Of a stretch of 20,062 nucleotides of DNA, positions 8,284 to 15,440 are shown piece by piece. The stretch spans positions 1-20,062 of the forward strand of contig JAFTGG010000011.1 of assembly GCA_017458025.1 (NCBI GenBank), written 5' to 3'. Below the pieces are notes generated by a model. It saw only the letters and a program-made list of their open reading frames with translations. It did no database searches and was not told the DNA's origin. This DNA comes from Oscillospiraceae bacterium (GTDB taxonomy: Bacteria > Bacillota > Clostridia > Oscillospirales > Oscillospiraceae). A program made the position numbers and the translations under genes. Each line of letters starts with the position of its first letter. The stretch's first letter is position 1.

Positions 8284-11200
8284 TCAGTCGAACGGTTCCA
8301 GTATCCAGAGCTGATAGTCTTTGCCGGCGCCTACCTTGCGCGTCTGGATCGCCGTGTTGTTCAGTTTGGCGCCGCCGCTCACCTCGAGGCAGATCTTGTC
8401 GCCGCTGAAGGTGCCGCGTCCGATGAGGTAGTACGCGGGCTCATCGCCCTCGGCCGTCTGAGCCTGCTCCAGATACCAGAGCTGGTCGTAACCGCCGTCG
8501 TAGTCCCAGATCTGGACGTCCATGTCCTTTGTGACGGGGGGGCCGTAGCTCGAGGTCTCCACCACTTTGCCATCACCGCCCGAGCTCGCGCTGTCCGCAT
8601 AGACGAGCTTGTAGTAGATGCGGCCCCTGCCGTCGAAGAAGTCCACGCCCACCGGAGTGATGCTCCACCGCTGCGAGCTGGTGCCGTCATTCACGCTGGC
8701 GACGACCGCGGTGCCGTTGCTGTTGCTGCCGCCCTTGAGCGTCAGGCGCATATCCGAATTTTGGCCGTGCTTCGGGATGAGGACGTACCTGCCGATCGCC
8801 ACCAGGTCGAGGATGAGATCCACGCTGTCGGCGTTCGGGATGCCCGCGTCCACCGCCGCCTGGCTGCCGGGGATGTAATACTGTCCCGCGTCGTTCATCT
8901 CCATGACCGGGTGGAGCTGCCAGCGCTGGGCCGGCGACGCATTTTTAGCGAGCTTGGCGACGCGGACCTTGCTGTTGTCGGTCGTTCCCGACGCCTCCAG
9001 AACATAGTCCCTGCCGCCGCGGTTGCGGAAGATGACGGTGCCGTCGTCCTGCGCGTCTATATACCAGTGCTGGTCGGAGTAGCCGTCATAGTCGTACGTT
9101 TGGAGATCGGCGTTGTTCTTTACCGCGTCCTCCGCCGCGCCGCCGATGTCGATCGTCTTGCCGCTGTTCACGTTCTCGATGCTGTAGTAGGGGGTCTTGA
9201 CGCCGTCGATCACGTCGTTGCCCCGCTGGACGATCCTCCACTTCTGAACATTGTAGACAGCGCTGCGATCAGCGCGGTGATAGAGCTGGATGTTGGCGTT
9301 GTTGCCGGTGGAATTGCCGGACACGTCCATGCGCATACTGGGCGCCGCGGCCGAACCAAACTCGTAGGTGCCGATCGTCACCGGCTCAAACCTCTCCATC
9401 AGGCGGAACTTCTGGCTGTCGCCGCCGTTCTTCTTCGACACGGTCACGCCGGTACCGTGGGTCGTACTTCCGCCGGATACGCTCATACAGTAATTTGTGT
9501 CGCAGCGGTTGACAATGTTGTAATACTGGAGGCCGTTTTCGTCCTGCCCCGCGTCATTCAGATACCAAAGCTGATCGTTATTGAAGTCGCTGTCCCACTG
9601 TTGGAGCTGGCTGTCCGCCTGGATGGTGTTTTTGCCCGTAGCATCGATCACCTTGCCGTTCGCCATATTGACGATCTTGTAATACGCGCCGCCGCTGTCC
9701 GTGCCCATCTTCACGAAGTTCCAGCGGGCGTAATTCGATGATTCGTTGTATTCCCAGATGATGAGTTTTGTGCCGTTGTTGCTGTCGCTCGACGCCGGAC
9801 CGACATGCATGCCGGGGGCGTGCTTGGGCAAAATGGAATAGGTGCCCAGCGTTTCCGGCGCAATGGTCTCGGTGAACTTCCACTTCCGATTGTCTCCGTT
9901 GCTGTCCCATAGCTCCACGGCGGCGTTATTACTGGTGGAGCTGCCCGCCACGCCAAGGTACTTCGTCGTATCGCTTCTCGGGATGATGTAGTAATATCCA
10001 CCGCCGGCGCTTTCCACGAACCAGAGCTGGTTCTGGTTGCTCACATTCTTTTCCCAGAGGTGCGGCCTCGCGCCGTTGGCGGTGCTGCCCGAGTTGTCCA
10101 GCACCATGCCTGGCGCGTGGATGGACTCGATGGTATAGTAATTGATCTTCTTGCCGTTGAGATACGTCTCGCCCTGCTTCTCGAAGCGCCAGCGCTGAAC
10201 CTCGGTCTCCTCCGCAGTATAGAGCTGCACCTTCGTGCCGCTCGACTTGCCGTTGCCCGCGAGATCAAGGTTTTTATCCGTGGCGTGGGCGGGCGAGAGG
10301 GTGAACACCTTGCCGTCGAAGCGGTCAGCCACCGCCACCTCGGTCAGCTTCCACTTCTGGGCGTCGGTGTTGTTCTTGGTGTAGACCTGTATATTGGTCC
10401 CCGCCGTCGTCCCCGCGCCGCTCACATCGAGGCAGAGGTTCTTGTTGCCGCGGTTGACGAAGGTGAAGTAGCCGTCCGCGTCCCTCACCGCGAACCACTG
10501 TTTATCCGCATCGTCAGCGACGAGAGGCCACTGCATCACGCTGGCGCCCGATTTGTTGTCGCCATACACGTCCATGACCAAGCTGCTGTTCATATTCTCA
10601 ATCGTATAGTATGGCGTCGTTACGCCGTCAAGGTCTTCCTCGCCCACCTTCGTAAACGTCCATTGGACACTGGAATGATCTGACGCCGCCGCCAGCTCCA
10701 CGTTGGCGCCGCTTTCGACTTTGGCGTTATGGACTCTTGCCGCCATGCCCGGCGCGTGCTTGGGCTCCATCGTGAAGGTCCTGCCGCTCAGCGAGTCGTC
10801 GCCGGTCAGGCTCGTCACGGAGCCCGCCAGACCGCTGACCTGCCACTGCTGATAGGCGCCGTCCGTCCTCGTGTTGAGCTTCAGCGCCGCGCCGCTGGAG
10901 GGATTGTCCGAGTTAGGCGCGGAGACCACAAAGCTGGTGTTGCCGCGCGCCGCGATATAATAGCGGTCGCCGTCCTGCGGCCCCAACAAGTACCAGTATT
11001 GCATGTTGTTATTGCCGGGCGTCTCCGCGATCACGTCGGCGTTCTGTGCGAAGGAGTTCCCCTGTACGGTGAGCGCCAGGCCGGTGTTCAGCTCCACAAT
11101 GCGGTAGTACGTCGTCGAAACGCCGTCGAGCGTGTCCGTTCCCGCCGGCTCAAGCCGCCAGCGCTGGGCGTTGCCGGTGGGGTCACTGGTGCGGATCGAC

Positions 11201-13638
11201 ACGCCCTGCCCCGTCTTCGCGCCGGCGGGCAGAGCCATGCGCATAGCCGCCGTTCTGCCCGGGATGAACTCTACGGCGGTGCCGAGGTCGAGCGCGTCGG
11301 AGTAGCCGTCCTCGCTGAACAGCGTGATCGTCCATCGCTGCGCGTCGTCCGCCGCGTCATTGGTCGTCACATTCACCGCGGTGCCGTGGGCGGTGGACCC
11401 GCCCGCCACGGCGAGGCTGACGCTCGGATTGGCGGCGTTGCGGATGAAATACATATTGCCCGAATCCCGCTCGAGGATCCACCTCTGGTCGTTGCCGCCG
11501 TCGCTGTGGTTGTAAAACTCCACGTTCTTGCCGCTGGTCACGTTGTTCACGCCGGGAACGTCAAGGCCGCGGTCTTCGCCCGCACTATTGACGCCGTTGA
11601 TGTAATAGGTCTGATTTTCGCCCACCACGCCGGCGTCCACAATCTGCCACCACTTATCTTTGTTGCTGTCCGCCGTCATGATGATCGCTTTATCGCCGTC
11701 TTTCTTCCCCTGATTGCTCAGGCCAAGGCGCATCCCCGTCGCGCAGGCGGGCTCAAACTGCACATACGCGCCGTTCAGCGGGCCGACCCACAGGTTGTCG
11801 AACAGCTTCTCCTTCTCGGTGGCGCCTCTGGCAATCAGCGCCGACACCAGCTTGTTCTGGATTTTGTGCTCCTCGGTTTTTCCCCCTTTCGTTACGGTGT
11901 AGATTGCCGTGCTGCCCTCCATGCGCAGGCTGACGTTGTCCAAATCCGCGTCCTCGAACAGCGGCGTCTCCGTATCGCTCGGCGTGCTGCGGGTATAGAC
12001 CGAAATCATCGGGTTCGACGCGCTGCCCTCCAGCCTCGTGTTGTCTATCGTGACGTTCTCCGTATGGTTGTAAATGGAGTCGTCCCGGATCTGGGTGGCG
12101 GTGTCGCCGCCCACGAGCTTGGCGAAATCCGTGTCCTTGTCCATCGGATCGGTCTCGCCCTCGTTGGCGATCGCGTCCTTGATCATGCGGATGCGCGCCG
12201 CGCGGCTGACAGACTTCCCCGCGATGATGTAGCCGCTCTCGCGGTTGTCCACGGCGTGGCTGGTGTCGATGATCAGATTCTCGGTGGCGATGATGCCGAA
12301 GTTGATGACGCCGCCGCCCTTGATCACGACGCCGTTGAGCGCGCCGCCGCACAGCAGCGCGTTCTCCTCGATCACGATGCTGCCCTCGCTATAGATGTTG
12401 CCGCAGTTTTTGTCGTACTTCGTCAGCGGCATGATCTTCGCGCCGTCCTTGACGATGAGCAGCCCGCCGTCCTCGACGATGATCTTGCCGTCGTTGAGGA
12501 GCACGCCGTCCACCGTCAGGACGCCGTCCTTCTTGACGGTGATGCTGTAGCCCTCTGGGATGTAGTACAGCGGCCTTCCGAGGGTCGTGATCTGGTCGTC
12601 TCTGACCTCGAAGTTCTCATTCAGCGTGGGAATCTTGTACTCCTTGCCGAGGAAGATCTTGAACTCCTCGACGCCGGCCTTCGTTCCGGCATTGAACACC
12701 TTGAACCGCCGGCCGCTGTTGTCGAAGTCCATCGTCTCGTTGTAGCCGCCGCGGTCGTTGTCCCAGTGCCAGATGACGAAGTTGTCGTGCGTGTACTCGT
12801 AGTTCGCCGCCGCAGCGCCGCGAAAATGCTTGTCGATGATCCACGGGTCGGTGCGCATATCGTTGTCCTTCGCGCCGTAGCCGGAGATGGGGTTCGCAAA
12901 GCCGCCGCGGGTGCGGCGAACGTTCAGATCCTCATAGTCATCCTCGAGACAGATGGCATAGTCCGAGCAGGTGTCGTCCTTGTTCGCCGCCCAAAGACGC
13001 CAGGCATTATATCCCTCCTTCACTTCCGCCCACTGGATGTAGGGGGTGCGCTCGCCGCCCACGGTGATGAAGCTCTTGGCGTCTTCCAGATTCGCTTCCC
13101 TTTGCGATTGCGCGTTCTGAGCGTCTATTTGACTAATGCTCATATAGCCGCTGACGCTCCAGAAGTTATCAAAATAACCGATTTTGGTGCCAGCCGACTC
13201 CGCAGCCTTCTCCGCGTCCTCCATGTCGTCGCGCCAATCCTTGTGGGCGCTGTCGCCAACGCGGGAGAGCGTGTCGCAGTATATCTTATTCGCCACATAC
13301 GTGGTGTACCAGTCGCCGCGCTTCGAGCCGCCGTCGGGGCTGGCGTTGAAGTAGTACCGATCGCCCATCGTGTTCTGATAGAACATGATGCGGCTGTACT
13401 TCGTCTCCTCGATGGGGATGTAGCTCGTCTCGTTGCTGATGTCGTAGTCGACCTGCTCGCCGAGCGCCTGCATGTCGTCGATCCAGTCCCACACGACGAT
13501 CTTGGTGGTCGTGCTGCCGGGCGTTGCCTCCGCAGCCTCCGCCGCAGGCGCGAACACGCCGAAGGGCGCGACCATCAGCGCCGCAAGCAGCAGCGACATG
13601 CCCCTGTGCGCAATGTTCCGGTGCAGTTTGTTCTTCAT
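8284..13638 (-). CDS. Giant secreted protein with seven predicted ricin-B-type beta-trefoil lectin domains
   Basis: A 1784-residue exported protein. The signal peptide covers about residues 1-36, with a hydrophobic core and a probable cut at AEA-AEA. Residues about 40-350 form a Trp/Asp/Tyr-rich region I do not recognise. Residues about 355-470 are short beta strands with DG turns (KKDGVLTVDGVLLNDGKII), suggesting a solenoid or beta-helix. From about residue 617 to the end there are 21 QxW-type motifs, the hallmark of ricin B subdomains, in an alpha-beta-gamma order repeated seven times. Every third motif is followed by a G..DG..YY stretch. There is no LPXTG signal, surface-layer domain or C-terminal membrane segment, so attachment is unclear. 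The start is ATG 13638, with AGGAG nine bases upstream. It lies inside the T4SS operon, between pilin and coupling protein, so a role in sugar binding during cell contact is inferred. No catalytic domain was identified. Confidence 0.88.
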   Translation of the reverse strand: MKNKLHRNIAHRGMSLLLAALMVAPFGVFAPAAEAAEATPGSTTTKIVVWDWIDDMQALGEQVDYDISNETSYIPIEETKYSRIMFYQNTMGDRYYFNASPDGGSKRGDWYTTYVANKIYCDTLSRVGDSAHKDWRDDMEDAEKAAESAGTKIGYFDNFWSVSGYMSISQIDAQNAQSQREANLEDAKSFITVGGERTPYIQWAEVKEGYNAWRLWAANKDDTCSDYAICLEDDYEDLNVRRTRGGFANPISGYGAKDNDMRTDPWIIDKHFRGAAAANYEYTHDNFVIWHWDNDRGGYNETMDFDNSGRRFKVFNAGTKAGVEEFKIFLGKEYKIPTLNENFEVRDDQITTLGRPLYYIPEGYSITVKKDGVLTVDGVLLNDGKIIVEDGGLLIVKDGAKIMPLTKYDKNCGNIYSEGSIVIEENALLCGGALNGVVIKGGGVINFGIIATENLIIDTSHAVDNRESGYIIAGKSVSRAARIRMIKDAIANEGETDPMDKDTDFAKLVGGDTATQIRDDSIYNHTENVTIDNTRLEGSASNPMISVYTRSTPSDTETPLFEDADLDNVSLRMEGSTAIYTVTKGGKTEEHKIQNKLVSALIARGATEKEKLFDNLWVGPLNGAYVQFEPACATGMRLGLSNQGKKDGDKAIIMTADSNKDKWWQIVDAGVVGENQTYYINGVNSAGEDRGLDVPGVNNVTSGKNVEFYNHSDGGNDQRWILERDSGNMYFIRNAANPSVSLAVAGGSTAHGTAVNVTTNDAADDAQRWTITLFSEDGYSDALDLGTAVEFIPGRTAAMRMALPAGAKTGQGVSIRTSDPTGNAQRWRLEPAGTDTLDGVSTTYYRIVELNTGLALTVQGNSFAQNADVIAETPGNNNMQYWYLLGPQDGDRYYIAARGNTSFVVSAPNSDNPSSGAALKLNTRTDGAYQQWQVSGLAGSVTSLTGDDSLSGRTFTMEPKHAPGMAARVHNAKVESGANVELAAASDHSSVQWTFTKVGEEDLDGVTTPYYTIENMNSSLVMDVYGDNKSGASVMQWPLVADDADKQWFAVRDADGYFTFVNRGNKNLCLDVSGAGTTAGTNIQVYTKNNTDAQKWKLTEVAVADRFDGKVFTLSPAHATDKNLDLAGNGKSSGTKVQLYTAEETEVQRWRFEKQGETYLNGKKINYYTIESIHAPGMVLDNSGSTANGARPHLWEKNVSNQNQLWFVESAGGGYYYIIPRSDTTKYLGVAGSSTSNNAAVELWDSNGDNRKWKFTETIAPETLGTYSILPKHAPGMHVGPASSDSNNGTKLIIWEYNESSNYARWNFVKMGTDSGGAYYKIVNMANGKVIDATGKNTIQADSQLQQWDSDFNNDQLWYLNDAGQDENGLQYYNIVNRCDTNYCMSVSGGSTTHGTGVTVSKKNGGDSQKFRLMERFEPVTIGTYEFGSAAAPSMRMDVSGNSTGNNANIQLYHRADRSAVYNVQKWRIVQRGNDVIDGVKTPYYSIENVNSGKTIDIGGAAEDAVKNNADLQTYDYDGYSDQHWYIDAQDDGTVIFRNRGGRDYVLEASGTTDNSKVRVAKLAKNASPAQRWQLHPVMEMNDAGQYYIPGSQAAVDAGIPNADSVDLILDLVAIGRYVLIPKHGQNSDMRLTLKGGSNSNGTAVVASVNDGTSSQRWSITPVGVDFFDGRGRIYYKLVYADSASSGGDGKVVETSSYGPPVTKDMDVQIWDYDGGYDQLWYLEQAQTAEGDEPAYYLIGRGTFSGDKICLEVSGGAKLNNTAIQTRKVGAGKDYQLWILEPFD
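8287..11790 (-). repeat. Array of 21 QxW subdomains (seven beta-trefoils)
   Basis: The motifs read by eye lie near bases 11640, 11475, 11335, 11160, 10995, 10843, 10655, 10492, 10350, 10187, 10020, 9878, 9717, 9560, 9407, 9235, 9065, 8918, 8665, 8475 and 8308. Spacing is about 140 to 190 bases, except for 253 between the 18th and 19th, where about 30 extra residues are inserted. Typical forms are AQRW, NDQLW and AQKW. The first is degenerate (DKWW) and the 15th has Phe for Trp (SQKF). Copies are well diverged in DNA, so the array is old. Confidence 0.85.
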
Positions 13639-13670
13639 ATCTCGTCACTCCTGTTCCGTAAGGTGTGTGT

Positions 13671-13760
13671 TTTTCCGATCCCAGCGCGCGAGCGGCGCTC
13701 ACGCGCTCGGATCGGCTGCGCGCGCACGCGCGCGCAGCCCCTTTGACCGCTTTTCCGATC
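13671..13760. repeat. Direct repeats flanking the hairpin pair
   Basis: The ten bases TTTTCCGATC occur exactly at 13671-13680 and 13751-13760, eighty bases apart. They bracket the two hairpins. The second copy overlaps the stop codon of the pilin gene. Chance is possible for a ten-base match, but the symmetric placement is notable. Confidence 0.5.
13677..13739. repeat. Two abutting GC-rich hairpins between pilin and lectin genes
   Basis: The first inverted repeat has 12-base arms at 13677-13688 and 13702-13713 (11 of 12 paired) with a 13-base loop. The second starts on the next base: perfect 12-base arms at 13714-13725 and 13728-13739 around a two-base spacer, made almost wholly of alternating G and C. 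In the transcript the structure sits after the pilin stop and about 40 bases before the lectin start. Neither stem is followed by a T-run on the coding strand, so a simple intrinsic terminator is not supported. Transcript stabilisation, processing or partial attenuation are possible roles. Confidence 0.65.
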
Positions 13761-14088
13761 AGCTCTGGATCTTGCCCGCCTGATTCTGGACGTCCGTGAT
13801 CTGGGTCTGGTGGATGGTGTTGCCGCCGGTCTGCGTGTTGACCCACTTGATCATCTGCGGCATGAGCAGGTTCAGCGCAAGGATCAGGACGAAGATCAGC
13901 ACGAAGCCGATGATCGCGTTCTTGAGCGCGCCCTTCGCCTTCTGCTGCTCCTGCGGCTCCTCCGCCTTGGCGAACTTGACGCCGAGCACGACGCAGTACA
14001 GCGCGCCCGCCGCGCCGACGATCGCCAGCAGCGGGCCCATCAGGCTGTTCAAAAGGGATACGATTGGGGCTACAACTTCTGCAAACAT
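13759..14088 (-). CDS. VirB2-like pilin / small T4SS membrane subunit
   Basis: A 109-residue protein with two hydrophobic helices (about 10-37 and 57-77) joined by a charged loop KAEEPQEQQKAKGALKN, then a polar Gln/Asn/Thr-rich C-terminal tail. The first helix is Gly/Ala-rich (LLAIVGAAGALYCVVLG). This is the architecture of VirB2-type pilins and of the pilin-like conjugal transfer proteins of Gram-positive and mycoplasma integrative elements, which usually lie close to VirB6-, VirD4- and VirB4-like genes, as here. The start is ATG 14088, with GGAGG nine bases upstream. There is no obvious cleavable signal peptide. The gene has the longest intergenic gaps of the operon on both sides, each with a potential hairpin, which may give it separate expression. 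In Gram-positive systems the product may be a channel subunit rather than a true pilus. Confidence 0.8.
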   Translation of the reverse strand: MFAEVVAPIVSLLNSLMGPLLAIVGAAGALYCVVLGVKFAKAEEPQEQQKAKGALKNAIIGFVLIFVLILALNLLMPQMIKWVNTQTGGNTIHQTQITDVQNQAGKIQS

Positions 14089-14132
14089 GTTTCTTTACCT
14101 CCAGATTTTTGTTTTTTTGTGCTTGTATTTAT

Positions 14133-14154
14133 GTAAAGGCGTTTCCGCCGTTAC
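14133..14154 (-). promoter_or_regulatory. Hairpin with GAAA loop in the pilin leader
   Basis: On the coding strand, nine-base arms (8 of 9 paired) close a GAAA tetraloop of the GNRA type, which stabilises RNA hairpins. An A-rich tract of about 30 bases and the pilin ribosome site follow. The lack of a T-run argues against a terminator; a stabilising or processing structure at the pilin 5' end fits better. Confidence 0.45.
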
Positions 14155-14176
14155 ACATGATATGCTGTTTTGGGGT

Positions 14177-14953
14177 TTACGCGTTCTTGAGGACCTTGTA
14201 GAGCTCGGCGTCCGTCGCCTCGAGGTAGGGCTGCGTCCAGAACACGTTCACGATACCCAATGTGATCACGGAGAGCAGGAACCAGCCGATGAAGCTGAGG
14301 TCGAGGAGGAATGTCTTCCACTTATGCCCGTGCATCATCTGCTTCGAGCGCTCCATGGCCTCCGGTCCGCTGATGCCCGGCTCGTCGGCAAGGAGGTTCG
14401 GTACCATGCGGTAGGAGTAGGATTTGATGATGCCGGGAACGATAAACAGCAGGCTCCACAGGAGGGTGAACAGGTCGCGCATAAACATTCCCACGACCAC
14501 GTTGCCGTAACCGTTCTTAAAGCCGTACAGCAGCTCGCTCAGATCCGCCGGCGCGTCGCTGTTGACGATAAAGAAGCGCGTACAGCCCACTGTCAGCGGA
14601 TTGATCGCGAGCAGCTTGACGAAGAAGCCGATGGCAGCGACTCCCGACAGCACGCCGACGACGATTTTGACGGCGGTGTCCCGGTCCTCCTCCGGCACAG
14701 TGTCGAAGATGTCGATGGGCGGCTTGTCGATGGACTGCTCCGTCTCAAACGGAGGGGAGGGCAGCGTGTCGATCGAGCCGCTCTGCGTTATCGTGCCGCC
14801 GTTTGTCCCACTCGCCTCGTCCACGCTGTTTTTCGCGGAGCCCGCGCCGCCGCCAATAATCGCCGTCAGGATGAGCGCGACGATCACGCACTTCCAGTAG
14901 TTCGCCTTGAAGGCTGCCTTGCCCTTGGCTTTGAGTTCTTTTCTATCCCACAT
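14177..14953 (-). CDS. DUF975-family integral membrane protein
   Basis: A 258-residue protein with the typical DUF975 start (MWDRKELKAKGKAAFKANYW) and end (LSFIGWFLL, then PYLEATDAELY). Hydrophobic segments lie at about 20-38, 92-112, 145-172 and 215-240. A polar Ser/Thr/Asp/Pro-rich stretch of about 50 residues separates the first two, so one side carries a flexible loop. The family is common in Firmicutes and has no established biochemical function. The start is ATG 14953; the upstream AGAAGG is 12 bases away, a weak, distant ribosome site. It lies 33 bases downstream of the last GP-tailed gene and 88 upstream of the pilin, so it joins the cargo-like and machine-like halves of the operon. 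A membrane role linked to the T4SS is inferred only from position. Confidence 0.85.
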   Translation of the reverse strand: MWDRKELKAKGKAAFKANYWKCVIVALILTAIIGGGAGSAKNSVDEASGTNGGTITQSGSIDTLPSPPFETEQSIDKPPIDIFDTVPEEDRDTAVKIVVGVLSGVAAIGFFVKLLAINPLTVGCTRFFIVNSDAPADLSELLYGFKNGYGNVVVGMFMRDLFTLLWSLLFIVPGIIKSYSYRMVPNLLADEPGISGPEAMERSKQMMHGHKWKTFLLDLSFIGWFLLSVITLGIVNVFWTQPYLEATDAELYKVLKNA

Positions 14954-14986
14954 GATGATTTTTTGCCTTCTTTCAAAAACTTGGTT

Positions 14987-15418
14987 TTACCGCGTCGGGC
15001 CTTCCGGCGCTTTATGCTCGGGCGCTCTCTGTTCTTTCCGCTGCTGTTTTTCGGCGGTGCGTTCCCGCTCCCGCTCGACGGGTTTGTCGCGCGCCCTTGC
15101 CGTCAGCTCGCCGTGGAGGTCTGTCATCATGCCCTCCGCGTCACGGCTTGCGATGCGCTCCTGGAGCTTCGGGCTGTCCAGCATGCGTCCGAAGGCCTTC
15201 GTGCCCTCGATCTTCCGCGCCCAGCCGTCGATCTCGCCCATGTCGGGCGCGGCGGTCGACACCTCCGCGTCCGGCACCTGCATCCAGCAGCTCTCCGCGG
15301 CGACAAGTCGCGAGAGTGTGCGCGGATCGGGGTCATTCTTCGCCTGGCTCCACAGATCTGACATCAGCTCCTGATAGGTTCCTGTTTTCTCCGGTTCTCC
15401 ACCCGACACGCTGCTCAT
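14987..15418 (-). CDS. Small GP-tailed helical protein, candidate T4SS substrate (family member D)
   Basis: About 143 residues with no signal peptide or membrane segment. A short N-terminal TYQEL stretch is followed by one helical module: PRTLSRLVAAESCW, then IEGTKAFGRML and ERIASRDAEG. The same pattern appears in the 270-residue protein two genes upstream (IEKTRAFQSLM, ERLAKNGSVD). The last 40 or so residues are Arg/Glu/Lys/Gln-rich and disordered, ending APEHKAPEGPTR. The open frame extends upstream to 15517 but would overlap the previous gene. AAAGGAG abuts ATG 15418 with no spacing, while GTG 15409, three codons later, has nine bases of spacing and may be the true start; the ATG is given as outer limit. 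No known family was recognised. The link to secretion is inferred from tail, paralogy and position. Confidence 0.7.
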   Translation of the reverse strand: MSSVSGGEPEKTGTYQELMSDLWSQAKNDPDPRTLSRLVAAESCWMQVPDAEVSTAAPDMGEIDGWARKIEGTKAFGRMLDSPKLQERIASRDAEGMMTDLHGELTARARDKPVERERERTAEKQQRKEQRAPEHKAPEGPTR

Positions 15419-15425
15419 CTCCTTT
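15419..15425 (-). promoter_or_regulatory. Ribosome site abutting an ATG, favouring GTG 15409
   Basis: AAAGGAG touches ATG 15418 directly. The in-frame GTG at 15409 has a nine-base gap from it, which suits initiation better. Confidence 0.45.
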
Positions 15426-15440
15426 CCGCCGCCGGCGCCG

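Noticed and set aside
13714..13739. Intrinsic transcription terminator after the pilin gene
   Set aside because: The stem is strong but no T-run follows on the coding strand, and genes continue downstream in the same direction.
10729..13746. Very long plus-strand open frame (over 1000 codons) opposite the giant lectin
   Set aside because: It is an antisense shadow of a GC-rich gene. Its translation is low-complexity, rich in Arg, Ala, Val and His, with no domain, and the minus-strand protein has a signal peptide and clear repeats.
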